A stretch of DNA of 64,000 nt from Sphingomonas sp. CCH21-G11 (GTDB lineage: Bacteria; Pseudomonadota; Alphaproteobacteria; Sphingomonadales; Sphingomonadaceae), in contig NZ_LSHX01000035.1 of the NCBI RefSeq assembly GCF_001555965.1, positions 1-64,000 of the forward strand, read 5' to 3'. Below the pieces are notes generated by a model. The model was not told where the DNA came from. It saw only the letters and a list, made by a program, of their open reading frames with translations, and made no database searches. A program made the translations under genes and the position numbers. Of this stretch, positions 51,694 to 61,095 are shown in pieces. Within the stretch, counting starts at the first letter, position 1; each line of letters opens with the position of its first letter.

Positions 51694-53159
51694 CACGCGG
51701 CCGCCTCGCGCCCGATGATCGTGGTCAGGCGAAACTCCGATGCAATCTGGTCCAGCTGGTAATGCGGCCGGATCGCGATCTCGCAGCCATAGCTTCCCGG
51801 CTTCTCGGGCATCTCGCTGACGATCACGCGCGCCTCGCGCAGCGGGTAGCGCACGCGCATCTCCGGGCTCGCATCGTCGTTGCCGGTGACATAGGTGTTG
51901 AGCCAGGTCTGCAGCAGGCGCTGGCATTCCTGGGCATCGGTATATTTGCCGACCCAGTCGCGCGCCATCACCTTCACATAATGGGCGAAACGGCACACGC
52001 ACAGGATGTAGTTGAGCATCGCGCTCATCTTCGCGTTCATCCGCGCGGCTTCGCTGTCATAGTCGGTCGGGCGGTGCAGGCTCGGCAGGTTGAGGAAAGC
52101 GGTCAGGCCGGTCAGGTGGATCTGGCGCAGCGCGATGACGCCCAGTTCGTTGAGCGCGACCTCCTGGTCCTCCGACACCGCATTCTCGACCGCGAAGCGC
52201 GCCACCACGCCGGTACGGTCGCTGGGCAGCAGCTGGCGGATCGGGCCGTCGACCGTGCCGCCTTCGCCGACCGGCACGGTGCCCCGGATCGCGGCGGGCC
52301 AGCGGTGTTGCGCCATCGCGCGGCACGCGACATGCGCGAGCGCGAACGCCCCGTTCATCCACAACAGGTCGCGTGGCCCGTCGGCGCGCTCGTCATAGAC
52401 GAAGCCCAGCCGGGGAAAGTCGCGGCCGCGATAGAGCCGCCGGGCGAGCAGGCGCGGCGCGACCGCCGCCAGGAAGCGGCTGTCGGAACGCGCGCGCAGC
52501 CGCTCCCAGCGCGCATATTCGGGGTTGGCGAAGGTCGCGGACAATTCCTGACGCAGGTCGAGATCGGCAAACGCGTCGATGCCCATCATGCGCGGATCGA
52601 CCCCGACGACCGTGGGGCAGAAGGCGGCGGCCGCCACCTCCGCCAGGCCCGACAGCGTCGCGACATCATCGGTGCGGTCGCGCTGGCCCAGCCGGTGCGA
52701 CACCTGATGATCGACGATCATCATGCCATAGGGTTCGCCGCCCGGCGTGCCGAATTCGTTGCTGTAGATGCGGTCGAACAGCACGCTCTGGTCGAACGAC
52801 ATGGCGCGTTCCAGGTCGCGGGCCACCTCGCCCCAGCGGACGTCGAGGATGCGGACCTTGACCTGCGCGTCCGCGATGCCGTGGACCAGCCAGTGCGTCC
52901 CGCGCCATAGCGCCTCGATCCGCTGCAGCTCGGGGTGGTGCAGGATCGCGTCGAGCTGGCGCGACAGCAGTGCGTCGATGCCGGCCAGGACGCGTGCCCC
53001 GCGTGCGCGCAGCCCCGGCGCGGTTCGCGGCGCGCCGTCGGCCCGCCATGCCGCGCCGGTCGTGGCTGCGGCGGGCAGGCCGAACAGCCCGGGCGCGGCG
53101 GACGACGCGACGGCATCGCCATCCGCCGTCCGCGCGCGCGCATCGGTTGCCGCGTCCAT
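51693..53159 (-). CDS. Second T6SS sheath large subunit (TssC paralogue, ImpD/TssC40-like)
   Basis: The product is 488 aa, related along its full length to the TssC at 53219. Seen: LDAILHHPELQRIEALWRGT, HWLVHGIADAQVKVRILDVR, DQSVLFDRIYSNEFGTPGGE, LWMNGAFALAHVACRAMAQH, FAHYVKVMARDWVGKYTDAQ, YPLREARVIVSEMPEKPGSY. The ATG at 53159 follows GGAGGG by about ten bases; a GTG at 53195 is an alternative. Tandem TssC genes are known in Agrobacterium (TssC41 and TssC40). It may form part of the sheath end or interact with the baseplate; the division of labour is unknown. Confidence 0.88.
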   Translation of the reverse strand: MDAATDARARTADGDAVASSAAPGLFGLPAAATTGAAWRADGAPRTAPGLRARGARVLAGIDALLSRQLDAILHHPELQRIEALWRGTHWLVHGIADAQVKVRILDVRWGEVARDLERAMSFDQSVLFDRIYSNEFGTPGGEPYGMMIVDHQVSHRLGQRDRTDDVATLSGLAEVAAAAFCPTVVGVDPRMMGIDAFADLDLRQELSATFANPEYARWERLRARSDSRFLAAVAPRLLARRLYRGRDFPRLGFVYDERADGPRDLLWMNGAFALAHVACRAMAQHRWPAAIRGTVPVGEGGTVDGPIRQLLPSDRTGVVARFAVENAVSEDQEVALNELGVIALRQIHLTGLTAFLNLPSLHRPTDYDSEAARMNAKMSAMLNYILCVCRFAHYVKVMARDWVGKYTDAQECQRLLQTWLNTYVTGNDDASPEMRVRYPLREARVIVSEMPEKPGSYGCEIAIRPHYQLDQIASEFRLTTIIGREAAA

Positions 53160-53218
53160 CGCCGATTGGCCCTCCGGTTCCAGCGGGATCGGCACGCGCG
53201 CGGCGTCCGAAGCGCCGA

Positions 53219-54715
53219 TCAGCTCGCCTTCGGAATCCGCGCGACCAGCCGCATCGAGGTGGTGAGTTCCTCAAACTGCAGCCAGGGGCGCAGATGCGCG
53301 ACGGCGGTGTAGGAACCCGGCGCGCCCTCGACTTCGCGCACCTCGACCCGGGCTTCGCGCAGCGGGTATTTCGCGCGCGATTCCTGGCCGGCACCCTCGG
53401 TCGCGTTGACATAGTTCGAGATCCAGCGGTTGAGCCAGGTCTCGGTGTCCTTCGCTTCCATGAACGACCCGATCTTGTCGCGCGCCATCACCTTCAGATA
53501 ATGGGCGAAGCGGCTCGTCGCCATGATGTAGGGCAGGCGGGCGGAGATCGCCGCGTTGGCAGTCGCCTCCGGCCGGTCGTACTTCTTGGGCCGCTGCGTC
53601 GTCTGCGCGCCGAAGAAGACCGAATAGTCGGTGTTCTTGTAGTGGCAGAGCGGCAGGAAGCCGAGGTCGGAAAGTTCCTTTTCGCGGCGGTCCGTGATGC
53701 CGATTTCGGTCGGGCACTTGGCGTCCAGGTCACCGTCGTCCGACTGGAAGACATGGGTCGGCAGGTTGGTGACCTTGCCGCCGCCCTCCGCGCCGCGGAT
53801 CGCCGTCGTCCAGCCATATTCGGCATGCGCCGCGGTCATGCGCGCGGCCAGCGCATAGGCCGCGTTCATCCAGCAATAATCGTCGTGATCCATCGCCTTG
53901 GGATTGCCCGCATCGTCCTTGGGCGCTTCCTCGTACGCGAACGCCTCGACCGGCTTGGTGTCCTTGCCATAGGGCAGGCGGGCCAGCACCTTGGGCATGG
54001 TCAGCGTGACGAAGCGCGAATCCTCGGTGTTCCGGAAGCTGTTCCACTTCATGTAATCGGCGGTTTCGAACAGCTGCTTCATGTCCATCGGGTTCGACAG
54101 CTCGGTAAAGCTGTCCATGCCGAACAGGTTGGCGTTCGCCGCCGACACGAACGGACAGAAGCCCGCCGCCGCCACGCTGGAGATATTGGTCAGCAGCTCG
54201 ATGTCGTCGGGATGCTTGCCGAAATAATAATCGCCGATCAGCGTGCTGAACGGCGTGCCGCCCGCGGTGCCGAACTGCTCCTCATAGACCTTCTTGTAGA
54301 ACTGGCTCTGGTCGAAATCGGTCGCCTTGGCGAGGTCGGCGGCCAGCTCCTTCTTGGTCACGTTCAGCATCTGGACCTTCAGGCCCTCGCCGATCTCGCT
54401 GTTCTTGACCAGATAGTTGAGCCCGCGCCAGCTGCCTTCCAGCGACTTGAACTTCTCGGCATGCATGATCGCGGCGAGCTGTTCGGAAATCTGCGCGTCG
54501 ATCTTGGCGATCGCGTCGCGCAGCGTCACGGTCATGTTCTTCTGGAACTGGACGGTGCCGCTCATCGCCTCCGATGCCAGCGTGCGCATCAGTTGTTCGA
54601 CGCGCTCGGGCTCGGTCTGCTTGGTGACGCTGATCGCCTGGTCGAGCAGGCTGGCGGGCGCGTCGGTCGTGGTGGTCGCGGCGGCGCCTGCGGCCTGGGT
54701 TTCGGTCTCGGCCAT
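53219..54715 (-). CDS. tssC: T6SS sheath large subunit TssC
   Basis: The product is 498 aa. Seen: IMHAEKFKSLEGSWRGLNYL, VKNSEIGEGLKVQMLNVTKK, FDQSQFYKKVYEEQFGTAGG, FSTLIGDYYFGKHPDDIELL, DDYCWMNAAYALAARMTAAH, ATSRFAHYLKVMARDKIGSF. These are the standard TssC/VipB motifs. Six TssB-TssC pairs per ring form the contractile sheath. It lies 7 bases after tssB. Confidence 0.96.
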   Translation of the reverse strand: MAETETQAAGAAATTTTDAPASLLDQAISVTKQTEPERVEQLMRTLASEAMSGTVQFQKNMTVTLRDAIAKIDAQISEQLAAIMHAEKFKSLEGSWRGLNYLVKNSEIGEGLKVQMLNVTKKELAADLAKATDFDQSQFYKKVYEEQFGTAGGTPFSTLIGDYYFGKHPDDIELLTNISSVAAAGFCPFVSAANANLFGMDSFTELSNPMDMKQLFETADYMKWNSFRNTEDSRFVTLTMPKVLARLPYGKDTKPVEAFAYEEAPKDDAGNPKAMDHDDYCWMNAAYALAARMTAAHAEYGWTTAIRGAEGGGKVTNLPTHVFQSDDGDLDAKCPTEIGITDRREKELSDLGFLPLCHYKNTDYSVFFGAQTTQRPKKYDRPEATANAAISARLPYIMATSRFAHYLKVMARDKIGSFMEAKDTETWLNRWISNYVNATEGAGQESRAKYPLREARVEVREVEGAPGSYTAVAHLRPWLQFEELTTSMRLVARIPKAS

Positions 54716-54722
54716 GTTACCC

Positions 54723-55235
54723 TTACTCCTTGGTGCTGCTGTCGTCGCCGAGCTGGTCGCGCAGGCTGCTCAGCTGCGATTCGTCGCGCAGGATCTGCTC
54801 GAGCAGGCTTTCGAGCTGCTCCGAACCGTCCGCCTTGGCCATCAGGTCGCGCAGCTGGTTGCGCGTCTCCATCAGCTTGCGGAGCGGTTCGACCTGCTCG
54901 ACGATCTTGTCGGGCTCGAAATCGTCCATCGACCGGAACTTCAGGTTGACCTCGAATTCCTTGCCGTTCTTCTCGAGCGTGTTCTCGACCTTCAGCTTCA
55001 CGGCGGGCTCGATGCGCGCCATGACCTGGTCGAACTTGTCCTTCTTCAGATCGACGAACTTGCGTTCCTTCAGGCTCTTCTTCGGCACCGCCGAGTCGCC
55101 CGAAAAGTCGCCCATGACGCCGACGACGAAGGGCAGTTCCTTGACTTCCTGCGCGCCCTCCGTCTCGACATCGTAGGTGATGTGGACGCGCGGCTTGCGC
55201 ACGCGCTTCAGCTTGTCATGCACCGAGTCTGCCAT
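54723..55235 (-). CDS. tssB: T6SS sheath small subunit TssB
   Basis: The product is 170 aa. Seen: DKLKRVRKPRVHITYDVETE, GAQEVKELPFVVGVMGDFSG, KKSLKERKFVDLKKDKFDQV, FRSMDDFEPDKIVEQVEPLR and an ending helix LMETRNQLRDLMAKADGSEQ. This is canonical TssB/VipA, the partner of TssC. Followed closely by tssC. Confidence 0.96.
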   Translation of the reverse strand: MADSVHDKLKRVRKPRVHITYDVETEGAQEVKELPFVVGVMGDFSGDSAVPKKSLKERKFVDLKKDKFDQVMARIEPAVKLKVENTLEKNGKEFEVNLKFRSMDDFEPDKIVEQVEPLRKLMETRNQLRDLMAKADGSEQLESLLEQILRDESQLSSLRDQLGDDSSTKE

Positions 55236-55312
55236 AACGCTCTCCCCAAAGCCGCGCCGATGCGCGGAAGTTCAGACAAATTTCGTCGATGTGCCCCCGT
55301 CGTCGCCGTCGA

Positions 55313-56449
55313 TCATCCCTCACCGGCGGGCGGCTTGATGCCGGAACGCCAGTAAAAGGTCTCGCGAACCGAGGCGTCGGGAATCAGCTCCGTCAACAAC
55401 GCATCAAGACTTAAACGCGCGCGGCGGTCAACCTCGCGCAGCGAAGGCCCGAGCGGCGACAGCGGTTCGTACCGCTCGAAATAATCCGCAGCCGCGGCAA
55501 TCGCGCGCAGCGCGTCGTCGCGCTGGGAAATGCGGCCGATCACCATCGGCCCGCCGGCGGTCGCCGTTGTGGCCGCCGCGCCGCCTTCGCCCGCCGCCGA
55601 TGCGTCATCCGCCGGCGCATCGACCGGATCGTCGGGCAGCTTGGCGATCAGCGACTGCAGCCAGTCGGCCATGCCGCGCAATTCGTCGCTGACCCGCGAC
55701 GCAGCGGGAAAGCGGGGTTTCGTCCGCTCGGAGACATAGGCGACGCCGCGCCGCCACGCGGCTTCGGCGGCGGCGACCTCGTCGGCGGAGCGCTGCAGCA
55801 CGCGGCGCGGGATGCGCCGGGCCAGCGCTTCGATGGCGTCATAGGCCGCCTGCGCCTCCTGCTGGCGCTGCGCCTTCTGCTCGGGCGTGCCGTTCTGCGA
55901 CGCGGCGAGCAGCGCATCGGCGCTGACCTTGTCCAGAAAGCGCAGCTGGTCGCCCGCATCGACCGCCAGGACCAGCCGGCGCAGCGGCTGGACGAGCGTG
56001 CCGTCCTTGTCGCCGCTGCCCCCGCTCAGCCCCGACAGCGGCTGAAAGCGCGCCTCGACGCCATCCTCCTCGTCCTCGACCGGATAAAGGCCGTTATCCC
56101 AATATTGCTCGATCAGGTCGGCCATCACCGCCATGCCGGCGGACAGGCCGAGCAGGCCGTCGACGCGCGTCGACGCCTCGACCAGCACGGCCATGGTTTC
56201 CAGGTCCTTGCTGTGCTCGGTCAGGTAATCGCGCGCGCTTTCCGCCAGCATGTCCCACGACCACGCGTCGCCGCCGTCGGCGTCCTCGCCCATGGCGGCG
56301 CGCTGTTCCTGACGAAAGATCGTCTTGCGCTGAAAGCGGATCTCGCGAAACAGCTCGCCGGCCGCGCCCTCGTCCTCGCGGCCGTCGATGCCGACGCCGT
56401 CGCCGATCGGGGCGAGCAACGCCGCACGGCTTTCCTCGTCGATGACCAA
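55313..56449 (-). CDS. tssA: T6SS assembly protein TssA (ImpA family)
   Basis: The product is 378 aa. The ImpA N-terminal domain is complete: LLAPIGDGVGIDGREDEGAA, ELFREIRFQRKTIFRQEQRA, SWDMLAESARDYLTEHSKDL, TRVDGLLGLSAGMAVMADLI, EQYWDNGLYPVEDEEDGVEA. The C-terminal part (SQRDDALRAIAAAADYFERY, LSPLGPSLREVDRRARLSLD) is the short class. TssA primes baseplate and sheath polymerisation. It heads the minus-strand run; 132 bases of shared promoter region separate it from the divergent PAAR gene. Confidence 0.92.
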   Translation of the reverse strand: MVIDEESRAALLAPIGDGVGIDGREDEGAAGELFREIRFQRKTIFRQEQRAAMGEDADGGDAWSWDMLAESARDYLTEHSKDLETMAVLVEASTRVDGLLGLSAGMAVMADLIEQYWDNGLYPVEDEEDGVEARFQPLSGLSGGSGDKDGTLVQPLRRLVLAVDAGDQLRFLDKVSADALLAASQNGTPEQKAQRQQEAQAAYDAIEALARRIPRRVLQRSADEVAAAEAAWRRGVAYVSERTKPRFPAASRVSDELRGMADWLQSLIAKLPDDPVDAPADDASAAGEGGAAATTATAGGPMVIGRISQRDDALRAIAAAADYFERYEPLSPLGPSLREVDRRARLSLDALLTELIPDASVRETFYWRSGIKPPAGEG

Positions 56450-56582
56450 TTTCGCTCTCCCCCCGTCCCGCGACCGAGCCTACAACGTGGTGCGGGCCGC
56501 TGCACCCCCTTTTTTGTTGGCGCGCGGTCCGGATTGCGCGATGTTGCGTCGTCGAAACCGACGCGGAGGGGCGGGGACACCG

Positions 56583-56876
56583 ATGGGACAGCCGGCATCG
56601 CGACTGACCGACATGCACACCTGCCCGATGGTGACGGGGGTGGTGCCGCATGTCGGCGGCCCGATCGTCGCGCCGGGACTGCCGACCGTGCTAATCGGCA
56701 GCCTTCCCGCCGCGCGCGTCACCGATCAGTGCGTTTGCGTCGGCCCGCCCGACACGATCGTCAAAGGCAGCGCCACCGTGCTGACCGGTTCGCTGCCCCA
56801 GGCGCGGATCGGCGACCAGACCGCGCATGGCGGCGTCATCGTGCTCGGCTGCTTCACAGTGCTCGTCGGCGGCTGA
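56583..56876 (+). CDS. PAAR-domain spike-tip protein
   Basis: The product is 97 aa and consists only of a PAAR domain: PASRLTDMHTCPMVTGVVPH, VGGPIVAPGLPTVLIGSLPA, ARVTDQCVCVGPPDTIVKGS, QARIGDQTAHGGVIVLGCFT. The His/Cys residues near 11-13 and later cysteines can bind the metal at the cone tip. It caps VgrG and sharpens the T6SS spike. No effector domain is fused. It is divergently transcribed from tssA, an uncommon place. Confidence 0.92.
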   Translation: MGQPASRLTDMHTCPMVTGVVPHVGGPIVAPGLPTVLIGSLPAARVTDQCVCVGPPDTIVKGSATVLTGSLPQARIGDQTAHGGVIVLGCFTVLVGG

Positions 56877-56918
56877 GCACGCGTTCACGCAGGGGTTCGG
56901 CGGGATGCCGGACCCGGC

Positions 56919-59444
56919 CTATTGCCGCCTGAGCGCGGCGGCCGGGCGCACCGACAGCAGCGGGATCGATCCCGCCAGCCCGATGCCGAGCGTCAGGATC
57001 GCGCCCGCCGCCAGCGTGCCGAGCACGACCGGCCAGTCGGGCGCCCAGCCGAATTCGAACACCTGCGTCACGACATACCACGCCGCCGCCAGCCCGAGCG
57101 CCAGCGCGATCGCCGCGAGCAGGCCCGCGAGCAGCGCATATTCGATCGCCTGTGCGGCCAGGATCTGGCGCCGCGTCGCGCCCAGCGTCTTCAGGATGAC
57201 GCTGTCATAGGCGCGCGCCTGGCGCGACGCCGCGATCGCGCCGACCAGCACCGCGATGCCCGCCAGGATCGCGACCGACGCCGACAGCAGGATCGCCGCC
57301 GACATCTGCTCGAGGATCGCGCTGACCTGCTTGATGACATCCCCGACCGCGATGATCGAAACCGAGGGAAACGCGCTCAGCACCGCGCGCGCGATCGCGC
57401 TCTCGCGCGCCTTGTCGGTGCTGATCGTCGCGGCCAGCGTGTGCGGCGCGGCCGCCAGCGTGTTGGGCGAGAAGACGAGCACATAGTTGAAGCCCATCGT
57501 GTCCCATCTGATCTCGCGCAGCGACGCGATCCGCGCCTCGATCTCGCGGCCCAGCACGCTGACGGTCAGCGTGTCGCCGACGCGCAAGTTCAGGACGCGC
57601 GCGGCCTGGGCGTCGATCGACACGAGCGGCGGCCCGGCATAATCGGCCGGCCACCATTTGCCCGCGACCAGCGTGCTCCCCTCCGGCAGCACGCTGCTAT
57701 AGGTCACGCCGCGTTCGCCGCGCAGGAACCATGCGCCCTCGGGCAGTTCCTTCAGATCGGCGACGCGCGTGCCGGCATAGGCGGTGACGGTGCCGCGCAA
57801 TGCCGGAACCAGGTTCAGCGTGGCATCGGGTGCGGCACGCGCCACCGTCTCGCGGAACGCCAGCTGGCGTGCGGACGGGATGTCGAGCACGAACTGGCTC
57901 GGCGCGCGGGCGGGCACGGTGCTGGCGATTTCGGCGCGCAGCGTCGTCTGGATCGCGGCCAGCGTGACGAACAGCGTGAGCGCGAGGCCGAGCGCAATCA
58001 CCAGCGCGCCGGTCTGGGCACCGGGGCGGTGCAGGTTGGCGACGGCCAGCCGGATCAGCGGGCGCTTCGATCGCGGCAGTCGCGCCGCGACGAACCGTAC
58101 GCCCCAACCGATGCCGAGCAGCAGGGCGAGCACGGCTGCGACCGCCGCCAGCACCACGCCCGCAAACACCGGATCGCGCGCAGTGCCGATCGCCAGCGCC
58201 AGGATGAGCGCAATGCCGCTCGCGACCAGCGCCACGGTCCGCCGGTCGATCCGCCGCGACGGGCTGATCCCGCCCCTGAATAGCGCGGCTGCGGGCAACA
58301 GCCGCGCGCGCGCCAGCGGGGGCAGCGCGAACACCCAGGCGACCAGGATACCGAACGCCGCGCTCGTCGCCAGCGGCAGCGGGTGAAGGGTGAAGCCCGG
58401 GCGGACCGGCAGCAGGTCGCCCGCCAGCGCGACGAGCAGCATCGGCAGCACCGCCCCGAACGCCAGCCCGGCGACGATCGCGATCGCCGCGACGGTGCCG
58501 ATCTGCATCAGGTAGATGCGCGCGATGTCGCGCGATCCCGCGCCCAGCACCTTGAGCGTGGCGATGCTCGCGCGCTTGCCCGCAAGGTAGGAGCCGACGC
58601 CGTTCGACACGCCGATGCCCGCGATAACCAGCGCCGCCAGTCCGATCAGCCCGAGAAACTGGCCGAGCCGTTCGAAGAAGCGGCTGGCTCCCGGCGCGGC
58701 GCGGTCGCGGTCCTTGTATTCCCAGCCGGTGTCGGGAAAACGCGCCTTCAGCCGATCCACCACCGCGGCGGCCGAGGCGGTCCCGGGCAGGCGCAGGCGA
58801 TATTTGCTCTCGTACAGCGCGCCCGGCAACAGCAGCTGCGCGCGGCGCAGTCCGTCGAGCGAGACGATCGCGACCGGGCCGAGCGTGAAGCCCTCGCCGA
58901 CGCGGTCGGGTTCGCTGGCGATGATCGCGCGCACGCGATAGTCCGCCTCGCCCCAGCGCAGCCGGTCCCCGACGCCGACGCCCAGCCGGTCGGCCAGCGC
59001 CCGGTCGATCAGCACTTCGTCGGCGCGGGGCAGGGGGGCGGCGCTGCCCCCCTGCACGGTCAGCGTGCCGTAGAGCGGATAGGCGCCGTCGACGCCCTTG
59101 AGCTCGGTCAGCACCGCGGCATCGCCGCGGACGCTGCGCGCCATCGCACGGGTGCGGATCGTCTCGCTCAGCTGGCCCAGCCCGCGCAGCACGCGCCGTT
59201 CGGCCGCGCTCACTTCGCGTTGCGACATCGCGACCTCGACGTCGCCGCCCAGGATCACGCGGCCGCGCGACGAGATTTCGCCGGTGATCGCCGCGGTCAG
59301 GCTGCCGATCGTCGCCAGTGTCGCGGTGCCCAGGAACAGGCAGATCAGCAGCAGCCTGAGCCCGCGAAAGCCGGCGTTCAGATCGCGTCGGGCGATGCGC
59401 CAGCCTTGCGTCCAGCCGAGCGCGGCGTCGCGCGCGTCGCTCAT
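56919..59444 (-). CDS. FtsX-type ABC permease (YbbP-like)
   Basis: The product is 841 aa with about ten membrane helices. The N-terminus (IARRDLNAGFRGLRLLLICL, FLGTATLATIGSLTAAITGE, ISSRGRVILGGDVEVAMSQR) is typical of the YbbP/FtsX-like permeases with two FtsX domains. Each is seen as a helix trio, near ~265-400 and ~720-835 (VGAIAASRQARAYDSVILKT, LGATRRQILAAQAIEYALLA). It overlaps the ATPase gene below by four bases. With the esterase at 60161 this recreates the ybbA-ybbP-tesA neighbourhood. Probable job: extracting or exporting a lipid or lipoprotein-like substrate. Confidence 0.9.
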   Translation of the reverse strand: MSDARDAALGWTQGWRIARRDLNAGFRGLRLLLICLFLGTATLATIGSLTAAITGEISSRGRVILGGDVEVAMSQREVSAAERRVLRGLGQLSETIRTRAMARSVRGDAAVLTELKGVDGAYPLYGTLTVQGGSAAPLPRADEVLIDRALADRLGVGVGDRLRWGEADYRVRAIIASEPDRVGEGFTLGPVAIVSLDGLRRAQLLLPGALYESKYRLRLPGTASAAAVVDRLKARFPDTGWEYKDRDRAAPGASRFFERLGQFLGLIGLAALVIAGIGVSNGVGSYLAGKRASIATLKVLGAGSRDIARIYLMQIGTVAAIAIVAGLAFGAVLPMLLVALAGDLLPVRPGFTLHPLPLATSAAFGILVAWVFALPPLARARLLPAAALFRGGISPSRRIDRRTVALVASGIALILALAIGTARDPVFAGVVLAAVAAVLALLLGIGWGVRFVAARLPRSKRPLIRLAVANLHRPGAQTGALVIALGLALTLFVTLAAIQTTLRAEIASTVPARAPSQFVLDIPSARQLAFRETVARAAPDATLNLVPALRGTVTAYAGTRVADLKELPEGAWFLRGERGVTYSSVLPEGSTLVAGKWWPADYAGPPLVSIDAQAARVLNLRVGDTLTVSVLGREIEARIASLREIRWDTMGFNYVLVFSPNTLAAAPHTLAATISTDKARESAIARAVLSAFPSVSIIAVGDVIKQVSAILEQMSAAILLSASVAILAGIAVLVGAIAASRQARAYDSVILKTLGATRRQILAAQAIEYALLAGLLAAIALALGLAAAWYVVTQVFEFGWAPDWPVVLGTLAAGAILTLGIGLAGSIPLLSVRPAAALRRQ

Positions 59445-60142
59445 GCGCGACGGTCGGCGACGATCGCGCCGTCGCGCATCTCGATGATGCGGCCGCACCG
59501 CGCCGCCAGCCCCGGATCGTGGGTGATGATCACCAATGTCGCGCCCGCCGCCGCCTGGCGCGCGAACAGCAGCTCGATGATGTCGGCCCCCGTCGCGGCG
59601 TCGAGATTGCCGGTGGGTTCGTCGGCGAACAGGATTTCGGGCTGGGGGGCGACCGCGCGGGCGATGGCGACGCGCTGCTGCTCGCCGCCCGAAAGCTGGG
59701 CGGGATAGTGGGTCAGGCGATGGCCCAGCCCGACCGCGCGCAGCTCGTCCGCCGCCCGGTCGAACGGATCGGCCAGCCCCGCCAGCTCCAGCGGCACCGC
59801 GACATTTTCGAGCGCGGTCATCGTCGGCAGCAAATGAAACGCCTGGAGCACGATGCCGACCCGGCCCCGCCGGGCGCGGGCCAGCGCATCCTCGTCCAGC
59901 GGCCCGAAATCGAGGCCGGCGATATGGACGCTGCCGCCGGTCGCGCGCTCCAGTCCCGACAGGATCGCCATCAGCGACGACTTGCCCGATCCCGACGGAC
60001 CCAGGATCGCCAGGCTCTCGCCAGCCGCGACATCGAGGTCGATGCCCTTAAGGATCCGGGTCGCCGCCTCGCCGCCGCCGAGCGACAGGGTGACATTGCG
60101 CGCGCGAATGGCGATATCGGTCGTGACGGGGGGTGACAGCAT
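59441..60142 (-). CDS. ABC transporter ATPase (YbbA/LolD-like)
   Basis: The product is 233 aa. Walker A ESLAILGPSGSGKSSLMAIL, Q-loop VGIVLQAFHLLPTMTALENV, signature AQLSGGEQQRVAIARAVAPQ, Walker B EILFADEPTGNLDAATG, switch His in LVIITHDPGLAARCGRIIEM. All catalytic motifs are intact. This is the MacB/LolD/YbbA group that powers FtsX-like permeases; it overlaps the permease gene at 59444. The start at 60142 gives a short N-terminal extension. Confidence 0.94.
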   Translation of the reverse strand: MLSPPVTTDIAIRARNVTLSLGGGEAATRILKGIDLDVAAGESLAILGPSGSGKSSLMAILSGLERATGGSVHIAGLDFGPLDEDALARARRGRVGIVLQAFHLLPTMTALENVAVPLELAGLADPFDRAADELRAVGLGHRLTHYPAQLSGGEQQRVAIARAVAPQPEILFADEPTGNLDAATGADIIELLFARQAAAGATLVIITHDPGLAARCGRIIEMRDGAIVADRRA

Positions 60143-60160
60143 GGGAAGAAAGGAAGCCCT

Positions 60161-60880
60161 TTGACGGCGAGAAACTGGCAATATGGCGTGGCGCTGCTCG
60201 CGCTCCAAGGGCTGGTCGCATGCTCGGGTGACGATGCGCCCGCTGATGCGCGCGTCAACGACACGGCAGCGGCATCGGCCGCGCCGTCGGCCGCCGCGCC
60301 GCTGCCCGCCGACGCGCCGCTGGTCGTGGCCTTCGGCGACAGCCTCTATGCCGGCTACGGCGTCGCGCAGAACGAGGCGTTTCCGGCCGAGCTGCAGCGC
60401 GCCCTGGCCGCTGCCGGCACCCCCGCCGATGTCCGAAATGCCGGCGTTTCGGGCGAAACCACCGCGGGCGGGCGCGAACGGCTCGCCTTCGTGCTCGACG
60501 GGCTGCCGCGCAAGCCCGACCTGGTGGTGCTGGGGCTGGGCGGCAATGACATGCTGCGCGGCCTGTCGCCCACCGAAACGCGCGCCAACCTGGCGGCTAT
60601 GCTCGATGTGCTCAAGGCGCGCGACATCCCGGTGCTGCTGACCGGGATGCTTGCCGCACCCAATCTCGGCCGCGACTATGCCGATGCGTTCAACTCGATC
60701 TATCCCGAGCTGGCCAGGGAATATGACGCCGCGCTCTATCCGTTCTTCCTCGACGGTGTGGTGACCCGGCCCGAGCTGATGCAGGCGGATCGGCTGCATC
60801 CGACGCCGGAGGGGATCGACGCGATCGTCGGCAAGGTCGCGCCGCTGGTCGCGGAACGGCTGCGTGCCGAGGGCGGGTGA
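60161..60880 (+). CDS. tesA: SGNH arylesterase / lysophospholipase, TesA-like
   Basis: The product is 239 aa from a probable TTG with AAGGAAG upstream; no other in-frame start precedes the hydrophobic leader. The leader ends in LVAC, a lipobox-like site, so it may be an exported lipoprotein. SGNH blocks are complete: block I VVAFGDSLYAGYGV (Ser), the Gly in NAGVSGETTAGG, block III LVVLGLGGNDMLRGL (Asn) and block V DRLHPTPEGIDAIV (Asp, His). It hydrolyses acyl esters or thioesters in the periplasm. Divergent from its usual ABC partners. Confidence 0.9.
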   Translation: MTARNWQYGVALLALQGLVACSGDDAPADARVNDTAAASAAPSAAAPLPADAPLVVAFGDSLYAGYGVAQNEAFPAELQRALAAAGTPADVRNAGVSGETTAGGRERLAFVLDGLPRKPDLVVLGLGGNDMLRGLSPTETRANLAAMLDVLKARDIPVLLTGMLAAPNLGRDYADAFNSIYPELAREYDAALYPFFLDGVVTRPELMQADRLHPTPEGIDAIVGKVAPLVAERLRAEGG

Positions 60881-60951
60881 TTTAGTGCTTTATTCGAGCA
60901 TAGCACCCCGTTGGCATCTGCAGCGAATCAGTTCGACGGGGGGAATGATCG

Positions 60952-61095
60952 ATGCTGCATCTGGCGAATGTCACGCATGTCTATGCGAACGGCACGCGGG
61001 CACTGAACGATGTGACGTCGAGCATCCCCAAGGGGATGTTCGGTCTGCTCGGCCCCAACGGCCCGTTGCCGTCAACACTAAACGCCGCCTGCTGA
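60952..61095 (+). pseudogene. Truncated ABC transporter ATPase
   Basis: The first 37 codons read VTHVYANGTRALNDVTSSIP, KGMFGLLGPNG, a standard start of an ABC ATPase. The Walker A motif then breaks: after GPNG the expected AGKST is replaced by unrelated sequence and a stop at 61093-61095. The break at ~61062-61063 coincides with the start of a transposase-like remnant. Cause: insertion or recombination at an island edge. The rest of the gene is not in the window. Confidence 0.8.

Noticed and set aside
60952..61095. Functional ABC ATPase partner for the ABC-2 permease at 26199
   Set aside because: It is truncated inside Walker A, lies 34 kb away and cannot bind ATP.
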